This document shows, in pieces, positions 21,374 through 30,120 of a stretch of DNA of 64,000 bases. Source of the stretch: Gammaproteobacteria bacterium (GTDB lineage: Bacteria > Pseudomonadota > Gammaproteobacteria > Magnimaribacterales > AG-339-G14); NCBI GenBank assembly GCA_019652555.1, contig BPAJ01000001.1:398762-462761 (forward strand). The letters run 5' to 3'. The stretch's first letter is position 1. Every line of letters begins with the position of its first letter. The notes beneath the pieces are model-generated. The model was not told the DNA's origin, searched no databases, and saw nothing but the letters and a program-made list of their open reading frames with translations. The position numbers and the translations under genes are program-made.

Positions 21374-22405
21374 ATGACAAATCCCGTAAAACTAATTGGC
21401 AATGTAGCTTCTCCATACACCAGAAAAATGGTTGCATACCTGCGCTATAAAAGAATTCCTTATGAAGTTATTTGGCGACAAGCTGAGGATGCTTTAGCGG
21501 AAATGAATATCGAAGCACCAAAGCCAGTTTTGCTTCCCGTATTTATATTAAATAGGGAAGGTATTCCCACCGCAGTTACAGACTCAACTCCTTTGATAAG
21601 AGAATTTGAAGAAGCTTATCCAAAAAGACCCGTTCTTCCAAATGATCCTGCTTTAAATTTTATAAATTATGTCCTTGAGGATTTTGGCGATGAATGGTGT
21701 ACCAAGTATATGTTCCATTACAGATGGCATTTTTCTGAGGATGCAGATAATGCAGGAACCATACTACCTCTGGGAATAAATAATTCCTTGAAAGACGATG
21801 AACTAACTTTTTTTAAAGAAGTTTTTTCTAAGAGGCAAATAGATAGATTATGGGTAGTAGGCTCCAATAATGATACTGCAGAATTTATAGATAGAAGTTA
21901 TAAAAACGTCCTTTCAATTTTTGAGACGCATTTTAAAAAGCAACCTTTTTTGTTGGGTAATTTTCCATCTTCATGCGACTTTGCAGTATTTGGTCAGTTT
22001 ACTCAATTGGTGGGATTTGATCCCACTCCTAGAAAAATCGCCCATGAGATATCTCCTCGAACAGTAGCTTGGGTAAATACCTTGGATGATAGAGGAGGGC
22101 TCGAATATCAAGAAGAAAACTTTACTTTGGATAACTTAAGCGATTCCATACATGAGTTATTCAAGGAACTTTCAACTTCGTATGTACCGACTATGATCGA
22201 AAATCATAGAGCCATTGGAAATAGTGATAAAGAATGGTCTGTAGATTTAGCAGGATATCCTTGGAAACAGAAATCTTTTCCTTACCAGGCTAAATGCTTA
22301 GACTGGATAAGAGAAGAATTTCAGAATCTTGATCAAGCAAATCAAGAAAAAGTATTAAATTTTTTAACGGCAAATAATTGCCAAGCGTTAGTGGAGATAT
22401 CATGA
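21374..22405 (+). CDS. glutathione S-transferase family protein
   Basis: N-terminal thioredoxin-like LIGNVASPYTRKMVAYLRYKRIPYEVIWRQ, VTDSTPLIREFEEAYP; helical C-terminal domain. Confidence 0.85.
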   Translation: MTNPVKLIGNVASPYTRKMVAYLRYKRIPYEVIWRQAEDALAEMNIEAPKPVLLPVFILNREGIPTAVTDSTPLIREFEEAYPKRPVLPNDPALNFINYVLEDFGDEWCTKYMFHYRWHFSEDADNAGTILPLGINNSLKDDELTFFKEVFSKRQIDRLWVVGSNNDTAEFIDRSYKNVLSIFETHFKKQPFLLGNFPSSCDFAVFGQFTQLVGFDPTPRKIAHEISPRTVAWVNTLDDRGGLEYQEENFTLDNLSDSIHELFKELSTSYVPTMIENHRAIGNSDKEWSVDLAGYPWKQKSFPYQAKCLDWIREEFQNLDQANQEKVLNFLTANNCQALVEIS

Positions 22406-23331
22406 ATAGAATTACTGAAATGTTGGGCTGTAAATATCCAATCATTCAAGCTCCTATGGGCTGGATTGCAAGAAGTCAGTTGGCCTCTGCAGTTTCAAAT
22501 GCGGGTGGCTTTGGAATAATTGAGACTTCTTCGGGTGAGGTCGATCAATGCAAAGAGGAAATCAGAAAAATGGCTGCTCTTACCAATAGTCCCTTTGGCG
22601 TAAATTTACCAATACTATTTTTATCTGATGAAAGTATGCTTGAGGTTGTTATTGGTGAAAATATAAAGTTTGTAACAACTTCTGCAGGGGACCCAGCAAA
22701 ATATATTCACAAGCTCAAAGAAGCTGATATTAAAGTTTTTCATGCGGTACCAAGCTTAGCCGGTGCTTTAAAAGCAGTTGATGCTGGTGTTGACGGACTG
22801 GTTGTCGAGGGTACTGAAGGAGGTGGCTTCAAAAGTCCTGAAGAGGTCGGTTTGCATGTTTTGATTCAGTCGATAAGAAAGCATACAGATCTTCCAATCG
22901 TAGCTGCAGGTGGAATTGTCGATGGCGTTGGGATGGCAGCAGCTTTTGCTGCAGGTGCAGAAGGTATTCAAATGGGCACAAGATTTGTTTCTTCGGAAGA
23001 AAGTCCGGTGCATGAAAACTTTAAGGGAGCAATTGTTAATGGCTCAGAGCAGGGTACTTACATTCTCAATAAAAAATCCAAACCTTGTATCAGAGCTCTG
23101 AAAACAGACCTTACTGACAAAATCTACGAAGAAGGCCAAATGGATATGTCTGCTTTGGGCGGTATTAAAGATTTGTATTTTGGTGGAGATATGAATGCAG
23201 CTCCAGCTTTGGCAGGTCAATCAATTGGTCTTATTAACAAGGTAATGCCAGTAGAAGAAATCATCAAACAAACCATGCAAGAATTTAATACCGTTTGTGA
23301 CACTTTAACTAACTCCAAATTTGAACTATGA
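22402..23331 (+). CDS. nitronate monooxygenase / 2-nitropropane dioxygenase family flavoprotein
   Basis: ITEMLGCKYPIIQAPMGWIARSQLASAVSNAGGFGII; VVEGTEGGGFKS; LPIVAAGGIVDGVGMAAAFAAGAEGIQMGTRFV. ATGA overlap with GST. Confidence 0.92.
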   Translation: MNRITEMLGCKYPIIQAPMGWIARSQLASAVSNAGGFGIIETSSGEVDQCKEEIRKMAALTNSPFGVNLPILFLSDESMLEVVIGENIKFVTTSAGDPAKYIHKLKEADIKVFHAVPSLAGALKAVDAGVDGLVVEGTEGGGFKSPEEVGLHVLIQSIRKHTDLPIVAAGGIVDGVGMAAAFAAGAEGIQMGTRFVSSEESPVHENFKGAIVNGSEQGTYILNKKSKPCIRALKTDLTDKIYEEGQMDMSALGGIKDLYFGGDMNAAPALAGQSIGLINKVMPVEEIIKQTMQEFNTVCDTLTNSKFEL

Positions 23332-24413
23332 AAATCTTAAGAACACCCGATAGCGCATTTAAGAATATTCAGGGTTATCCTTTCGAACCCAATTACACAA
23401 CCATCAAAACTCATGACGGCTCTGACTTAAGAATTCATCATATCGATGAAGGCCCTAAAGATGGGCCCATTTTATTAGCAATGCACGGTCAACCGGTTTG
23501 GAGTTACCTATACAGCAGAATGATTCCCTATTTAACAGAAGCTGGTATAAGAGTTATTGCGCCAGATCTTCCAGGATATGGTAAGTCCGATAAACCTGCT
23601 TCCAGAGAAGATTACTCTTATCAAAGACAAGTTGATTGGATGACCGATTGGCTTAAAGCAAATGACTTAAAAGATTTGACTTTTTTTGGCCAAGATTGGG
23701 GAGGGCTTATTGGTTTGAGAGTTGTAGCTAATGAGCCAGATAGATTTTCCCGAGTTGCTATGGGAAATACCGGACTGCCTTATAATCCAGATACTCCTCA
23801 AGACGTCATCGATCAAGTCAAAGCTTTCAGAGAAAGCGATACCAAACTAACTGTAATGTCGATGCAAAAGGAAGTAAGTCAAATGGATGGTCAGAACCTT
23901 GTAGACGATCAAACTCCAACTAGTCCGGCTCTCAAATTCATGTATTGGCAAAAATTTTGTTGGGATACAGTTGATCTACCCATAGGTTTTTTAATGTCGA
24001 ACATGATGGCAAAAAATTCTATACTGAAAACACTAGTATCTTACTTTTTCCTAAATATCGGCTTGAGAAAACTTTTTCCTTTGAACAAATCAATTGATCA
24101 GGCATACGAAGCACCTTTTCCAGATCCATCCTACAAAATGGGTCCAAGAGCAATGCCAAGTCACGTTCCTACAATTCCTGATGAATCACTGGATGGTGTT
24201 AGACAAGCCAGAGAATTATTTAAAAATTGGCAAAAACCTTTTTTGAGCGTATTTGCTGGAGACGATCCAGTAACCAATGGAGCAGAGGCAGACGTATTAA
24301 AAATGTGTCCCATTGCAACTAGTGCACCTAACATTGGAGGCGGGCACTTCTTTCAATGGTCCAAGCCCAAAGAATTGTCAGGTCTTTTAAGCGAATTCAT
24401 TAAAAATACTTAA
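23328..24413 (+). CDS. haloalkane dehalogenase-like (subfamily I type) alpha/beta hydrolase
   Basis: LRTPDSAFKNIQGYPFEPNY; HGQPVWSYLYSRMIPYL; FFGQDWGGLIGLRVVANEPDRF; FAGDDPVTNGAE; GGGHFFQW. ATGA overlap with the NMO gene. Confidence 0.9.
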   Translation: MKILRTPDSAFKNIQGYPFEPNYTTIKTHDGSDLRIHHIDEGPKDGPILLAMHGQPVWSYLYSRMIPYLTEAGIRVIAPDLPGYGKSDKPASREDYSYQRQVDWMTDWLKANDLKDLTFFGQDWGGLIGLRVVANEPDRFSRVAMGNTGLPYNPDTPQDVIDQVKAFRESDTKLTVMSMQKEVSQMDGQNLVDDQTPTSPALKFMYWQKFCWDTVDLPIGFLMSNMMAKNSILKTLVSYFFLNIGLRKLFPLNKSIDQAYEAPFPDPSYKMGPRAMPSHVPTIPDESLDGVRQARELFKNWQKPFLSVFAGDDPVTNGAEADVLKMCPIATSAPNIGGGHFFQWSKPKELSGLLSEFIKNT

Positions 24414-24418
24414 GAAAG

Positions 24419-24898
24419 ATGTTGGAACTACTCTTTCCTAAGCAAGCGGATAATAATTATTTGGGATATAAATTGGTTATTTACCTTTTTGTTCCTTTTT
24501 TATTACTCATGACATGGCGATCAGTGATTCACATGTCCTTTGAAGAATTCGGCTTGCATGAAATTGCAAACGTAAAAGTTTTAACGGGCGATCCTGACCC
24601 CATGCCATTGATTTATGCATTTTTCTCCGTTTGGGGACTAATTCAGCTGATATTTTGTGCACTTTCTTGGATTATTTTGTTGCGTTATAGGTCACTTACT
24701 CCTCTAATTATCTTTTGTTTTTTTATTGAGTGGGCAATGCGAATATTTGGATCTGACTCAGTAGTAAATGATTCTTCTTATTCAACCGGTATTACACCAG
24801 GAGTAACTTATGCCCCTTATGTTGTTATTTTTACTGGTATTATTTATTTTTCACGGTCAAAAATCCCAATAATACTGCCAATTAGTATTTTCAAGTAA
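24419..24898 (+). CDS. hypothetical multi-pass membrane protein
   Basis: 159-aa hydrophobic ORF 5 nt after the dehalogenase-like stop. Confidence 0.6.
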   Translation: MLELLFPKQADNNYLGYKLVIYLFVPFLLLMTWRSVIHMSFEEFGLHEIANVKVLTGDPDPMPLIYAFFSVWGLIQLIFCALSWIILLRYRSLTPLIIFCFFIEWAMRIFGSDSVVNDSSYSTGITPGVTYAPYVVIFTGIIYFSRSKIPIILPISIFK

Positions 24899-24973
24899 AA
24901 GAAAAGAATTTATTTAAAATCAATCTAAACAAATTAATAATTTTATTAATCAAATCTTATTTGGAGAATGGTT

Positions 24974-25702
24974 TTATTCCCAATTAAACTTAGGAAGTTT
25001 TTTTACACCCTTATCTATTTGCTCAGCCCAAATATCGGAAAGTTCTTTGAAGAAAGGAGAATCCAATTTAAGTTGGTCCTGAAAATCTAAATTAATCTGA
25101 TCTTTCTTAAAAACAATTAAATCAATGGGTGGGCCGACAGTTAGATCGGACCTCATAGTTGAATCCAAAGAAAGTAGGGCTACCCTTGCTGCATCACCTA
25201 TAGAAGTATCTTGATGAATCATCCTATCTAAAATTGGTTTTCCATATTTAGTTTCTCCAATTTGTAAATATGGCTGATCGTCAGACATATAGATATGATT
25301 ACCCTCTGGATAGACCAACATAAGATTTGGATCTTGGCCTTTAATTTGACCGCCTACAATAAAGTGGGAACCAAGAGAAACACTATTTTGCGATGGATTC
25401 TCGTTAGATATTGATTGATATTCAACATTTAACTCACCTATATAAGAGGCAACATCGTCTAAATCCTCACAAGTATTTAAAGTTCTGATTGTCTCGGAAG
25501 AAGTTAAATCTTTTTCTATTCTGTGATAAACAGCTTGAGATGTGGCGAGGTTACCGGAAGTTAGAATCACAAAAGCTCTATCTCCAACGTTGAAAGTAAA
25601 CATCTTGCAGTATGTACTGACATTATCTAAACCAGCGTTAGTACGAGAGTCAGAGGCGAAAACTAAGCCTTCTTCTATTTTGATTGCAACACAATAGGTC
25701 AT
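24974..25702 (-). CDS. Anbu-type bacterial proteasome-like peptidase (COG3484-type)
   Basis: MTYCVAIKIEEGLVFASDSRTNAGLDNVSTYCKMFTF (Thr2 nucleophile position, Ntn fold signature); LVYPEGNHI...QIGETKYGKPILDR. Confidence 0.9.
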   Translation of the reverse strand: MTYCVAIKIEEGLVFASDSRTNAGLDNVSTYCKMFTFNVGDRAFVILTSGNLATSQAVYHRIEKDLTSSETIRTLNTCEDLDDVASYIGELNVEYQSISNENPSQNSVSLGSHFIVGGQIKGQDPNLMLVYPEGNHIYMSDDQPYLQIGETKYGKPILDRMIHQDTSIGDAARVALLSLDSTMRSDLTVGPPIDLIVFKKDQINLDFQDQLKLDSPFFKELSDIWAEQIDKGVKKLPKFNWE

Positions 25703-25779
25703 TTTCAGTAATAAATTGGACCTCAGCTTTATTATAAATGAATGTTATATTGAGTATTGCTAAATATACAAATAACCAT

Positions 25780-27224
25780 ATGAAATTAAACTGGTCAAAT
25801 TATGATTTATCTGACTCTTTTGATGAATATATATCACCAAAAAAGAGTGTAAGAAGACATATAAAAAAGATAGGAAATTTCTTCGAATCCTTATCATCAA
25901 AAGAAATGGAGGAACTAGATTTAGCTACAAAAGCAGCCATTAAATCCCTTGGGATAAATTTTAGAGTCTATTCTGAAGGAGAATCATCTGAAAGAACTTG
26001 GCCACTTGATTTCATTCCTAGAATTATTAGAAAAAAAGAGTGGGATTTAGTTTCAAAAGGTCTTAAACAAAGGACTAAAGCTCTCAACTTATTTATTGAA
26101 GATTGTTATAACGAACAAAAATTTTTCAAACATTCAACAATGAATAAGGATCTTATTCTTAAATCTAAGTATTTTTTTTCCTTTTGTAAAAATATCAAAT
26201 TACCTAATTCTTCTTGGTCTCATATTTGTGGTTCAGATTTGATAAAAGACATCGATGGTAATTTTAACGTTTTAGAAGATAATCTTAGAATTCCTTCTGG
26301 AGTCTCTTATATGCTTGAAAATAGATATGTGATGAAAAGAGTATTTCCAGATCTATTTTTCGCATTACGGAGTTTCAAGAATTGATGAATATCCTCTGAG
26401 GCTCTATGAAACATTAGTTGAATCATCCTTCAAAAAAATTAAAAAACCAGAGATTGTTTTATTAACCCCAGGAATTTATAACTCCGCTTACTATGAGCAT
26501 TCATATCTAGCTCAGCAAATGGGAATAGATCTAGTTGAAGGTAGAGAGATTTAGTTGTTAAAGGATTTGTTTATAAAAAGACCATAGAAGGTTTTAGAAA
26601 AAATTGACGTAATTTATAGAAGAGGCAAGGCGATGAGTTTCTTGACCTGAAGTTGGAAATCTGACAGTGTTATAGGTGTCCAAGGTCTTATTAAATGCTG
26701 GAAAAAACAAAAACGTTTCCATTGTTAATACACCAGGTTGCGGAATAGCCGATGATAAAGCTGTTTATAACTATGTTCCTGAAATGGATTAATTTTTTTC
26801 TTGAAAGAAGATCCTGTTTTGCCAAATATTAGACTATCTTATGAGCAATAAAAAAGAAGAGGATTATGTTTTTGAAAACATAAGAAAAATGGTTATTAAG
26901 CCTGTTGCCGAAGCTGGGGGATATGGCATTGTTATCGGAAAACATTAACCAACACAGACTAAAGAAGATGCTAATTAAAGGTTCTCAGTAATACAAAAAA
27001 TTATGTTGCCCAGCCTTTAATAAATTTATCTACAACTCCAACTTATATGATAAAGATGTTGTTGCACCAAGACATTTAGATTTAAGACCTTTCATACTTT
27101 CAGGGAAAAACGTTTGCGTGACTATTGGGGGACCCAAAGGGGTAGCTCTCAAGAAAGGGTTTAGACTGTTGTTAATTCTTCACAAGGTGGTGGTAGCAAG
27201 GATACTTGGATTGTTGATGTTTGA
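25780..27224 (+). CDS. circularly permuted ATP-grasp protein (COG2308/DUF404-407 type), multiple frameshifts 26375-27220
   Basis: ORF 25738..26385 plus frame-hopping segments: RIDEYPLRLYETLVESSFKKIKKPEIVLLTPGIYNSAYYEHSYLAQQMGIDLVEGR, NVSIVNTPGCGIADDKAVYNYVPEM, VIKPVAEAGGYGIVIG, GGSKDTWIVDV. ORF track start 25738 is an alternative. Confidence 0.85.
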
Positions 27225-28136
27225 TGAGTAGAAGTGCAAAACACTTACCTTTATTAGCTAGCTCGTTATATAGAGAGATGTGAAAATATTGCTCGGATGG
27301 TAGACGTTAATCTGGAGTTAATTTTAGATTTTCCAATTGATCATTCTTTGAATTGGAAGTCTCTTATAGACACATTAGACATTAATTACATTTATGAAAA
27401 AAAATACAAAAAATATAACGAAGAGAACGTAATTAATTTTTTATTTGAGGGAAAGACAAACTACAGTTCGATGAGGAATTGCCTAGATATGGCAAAATAT
27501 AATATTGAAAATGTTAGAGACGATCTTCCAAAAACAGCAAGCATTGCTTTGAATCACTTATACGATCATTTGAATAAAGAAAGTATAAGCAGAATTCATA
27601 AGAGAAAAATTCTTCCACATGTAACGGAAACAGTAAATTTGACACAAGAATTTTTTAGTTCGATTAATGACAATCTTTCTAGAGGTTATGAATTTGAATT
27701 CATTAGACTTGGGAGATTCCTAGAGAGAGTAGACATGATTTCGCGCATAATAGATTGTTTATGTATTACAAAGAGTGAAAAACAAACTTATGATTTTTCC
27801 TCTATGGAGTGGATTAGCTTGTTATCAATTTTGTCAGCCCAAGATGCATTCAGGAAAATTTCTAAAGGAGAAGTAGACAGGGGAGAAGTTATCAACTTTT
27901 TATTAAAAAATGATAGTTTTCCAAGGTCATTAACAAGATGTTTATCAATTCTCAGATTATGTTTAGAAAGCCTACCGAATAATGAAAATATTATTCTAAA
28001 AATTAGATCTTTAAGACTTAGATTTGATGTATCTAATTTTGATAAATTTGATGATGAGAAGCTGCATAACTTCCTAGATAAGTGTCAAAAAGATTTAACA
28101 TCCATTGATAATCTAGTAGAGCAAAATTACTTCTAA
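27224..28136 (+). CDS. alpha-E domain protein (COG2307/DUF403), frameshift near 27285
   Basis: Starts MSRSAKHLPLLASSLY..RYIERCENIARMVDVNLELILDFP; YNIENVRDDLPKTAS..LNHLYDHLN; FIRLGRFLERVDMISRIID. TGATG overlap with the ATP-grasp stop. Confidence 0.88.
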
Positions 28137-28292
28137 TTTCATTTTTCATGTATCTAAATAATAGTAGGGCTACATCTAAAGCCTTAGTTTATTGTATTTA
28201 TACATTCGTATAATATATATTATGTTAAATACAAAAGAGACTTCAGTAAAACAATAAATAAAGGACTACCCTTAAAAAAGATTAAAATTAAA

Positions 28293-28844
28293 TTAAATTA
28301 CTGAAAGGACTAACGAATAAGTACATACGATAAATGCCCCAGAGATAGCCTGAACATTCCTATCAATCAATATGTTCTTACCAAAAAGTTTCTGCTTTAT
28401 CGGCGGTACACCATTAACGTCATTTAATTCTCCATCATATAAAGACATAGAAAATAAAGTTAACGCAAAAGCTATTATCCATAAATAAATAATGCAATAT
28501 ACCAACCCTAAACTTAAAGAATCACCAGTTATCCAAAGTAAGTACAATGAAAGAAACGAACTTAAAATCATTGCATTAACCTGCCAAACTAAATGAAACC
28601 TTGCATGTCCTGTCCATAATGGATTTGTTGCATGAGACTCATTAAAGTCAATTAAGGGTGTGATAATTGCAAATCCTAATAATAATAGTGTTAGTAATAC
28701 TTTAGAGATAAAAACATATTCTAAATTTGAGAAAAAGACTGCCCAAAAAGACCAGATAATGAATGCGCCAATTATGAGGCCAAAATTATCTTGAGTTTTT
28801 AAAGCAAAATTAAAAGCCTTACTTCTTTGATTTGGATCAAACAT
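28293..28844 (-). CDS. hypothetical multi-pass membrane protein
   Basis: 183-aa hydrophobic ORF with ATNPLWTGHARFHLVWQV; no family recognised with confidence. Confidence 0.6.
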   Translation of the reverse strand: MFDPNQRSKAFNFALKTQDNFGLIIGAFIIWSFWAVFFSNLEYVFISKVLLTLLLLGFAIITPLIDFNESHATNPLWTGHARFHLVWQVNAMILSSFLSLYLLWITGDSLSLGLVYCIIYLWIIAFALTLFSMSLYDGELNDVNGVPPIKQKLFGKNILIDRNVQAISGAFIVCTYSLVLSVI

Positions 28845-28909
28845 CCTAATACCTCAAATTGTTAATTTATTAATGATATATTAAATGATGTCTATTAAGG
28901 AGATAATCA

Positions 28910-29768
28910 ATGACAAAGAAATATAAAGAAATTTTAGGAAAACAAATGGCTTACCTTGACGAAGGATCTGGACAATCCATTGTTTTTCTTCACGGTAACC
29001 CAACCTCTTCTTTTTTATGGAGGAATATTACTCCTTTTGTGAAAGATCTAGGAAGGATTGTAGTTCCAGATTTGATTGGTATGGGAGATTCTGAAAAGCT
29101 TGGGGGTAAGGATAACCTGATTATGCTTATCATGGACGGCCACTGCAATATTTATCAAATTTACTAGATTCTTTAGATTTAGGAAATGAAATTAACTTAG
29201 TGAAATTCACGATTGGGGTTCTGCAATGGGTTTTCAATATGAAAATCTATTGCAAATTTAAATCTATTTCTTTATGGAAGCAATAGTAATGCCAATGACT
29301 TGGGATGACTGGCCAGAAATTGCTAGAAATATATTCCAACTGATGAGATCTAACGAAGCTGGTGAAGAAATAGTTTTAGAGAAAAATATTTTTGTTGAGA
29401 GGATATTGTTTAACGATTCTGAAAAAGGCCTTTCTGATGAGGCAAAGAAAGAATACATTCGTCCTTTTAAAAATGCAGGAGAAGATCGTCGCCCTACTCT
29501 TACATGGCCTCGTCAAATTCCTATTGATGGATCACCTGAGGCCGTTATAGATGAGGTAACAAAAAATGGAGAATTTCATAAAAACTCAGACATTCCAAAA
29601 CTTTTTATAAATGCCGATCCAGGAACTATTTTAATTGGTAAACAAAGAGAATTTGTAAGATCTTGGACTAATCTAAAAGAAGTTACTGTAAAAGGTAATC
29701 ATTTTGTTCAAGAAGATTCTCCACATGAGATTGGTGAAGCGTTAAAAGTCTTTATTGAGACAATTTAA
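28910..29768 (+). CDS. haloalkane dehalogenase-like (subfamily II, LinB/DhaA type), frameshifts 29130-29270
   Basis: [105 protein letters not shown]. Confidence 0.88.
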
Positions 29769-29874
29769 TAGAACAAATCAATTATGTAAGCAGCTAACGC
29801 TAAAAAAACATTGACAATGACTATTACAAAAAGCAAACCTTTTAAATTAAATTTTTTTTATCTTTGTTGTCCAT
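29765..29874 (-). CDS. possible small single-TM protein (about 36 aa), needs one base added to an 8-A run
   Basis: With one base added: [36 protein letters not shown]. Uncorrected frame stops after 10 codons. Confidence 0.35.
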
Positions 29875-29897
29875 CAGGCATAATTATGAACCAATTT

Positions 29898-30113
29898 ATG
29901 GCGAAGATTTAATTGAAATGTCTGGTGAGGTTATCGACACCATGCCAAATACTACTTTCAAAGTAAAACTTGAAAATGATCACATCATAACTGCGCATAT
30001 TTCAGGAAAAATGAGAAAAACTACTATTCGGATTTTAACTGGAGACAAAGTGAAGGTAAGAAATGACGCCTTATGATCTTTCTAAAGGTAGAATTACCTT
30101 TAGAGAAAAATAA
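29898..30113 (+). CDS. infA: translation initiation factor IF-1, frameshifted at both ends
   Basis: [52 protein letters not shown] then (frame change) [17 protein letters not shown]; converges on clpA as in other gammaproteobacteria. Confidence 0.93.
30081..30104. repeat. perfect inverted repeat TCTAAAGGTA-GAAT-TACCTTTAGA
   Basis: 10-bp perfect stem, 4-nt loop; lies in the last codons of infA. Confidence 0.85.
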
Positions 30114-30120
30114 TTCTAGA

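Noticed and set aside
24933-24950. ATTAATAA-TT-TTATTAAT inverted repeat in the convergent gap before the Anbu gene, considered as a terminator
   Set aside because: The stem is all A/T with a 2-nt loop, so weak, and such palindromes are expected by chance in AT-rich spacers.
28137-28292. Possible small ORF (MLNTKETSVKQ*) or promoter in the AT-rich spacer downstream of the alpha-E gene
   Set aside because: Very short, needs a frame correction to extend, no TM or family signal, and TATAAT-like strings are frequent in AT-rich spacer.
30060-30070. Programmed frameshifting in infA, rpmF or other split genes
   Set aside because: Breaks occur in many unrelated genes at different positions without a shared slippery site plus stimulator; sequencing indels explain them.
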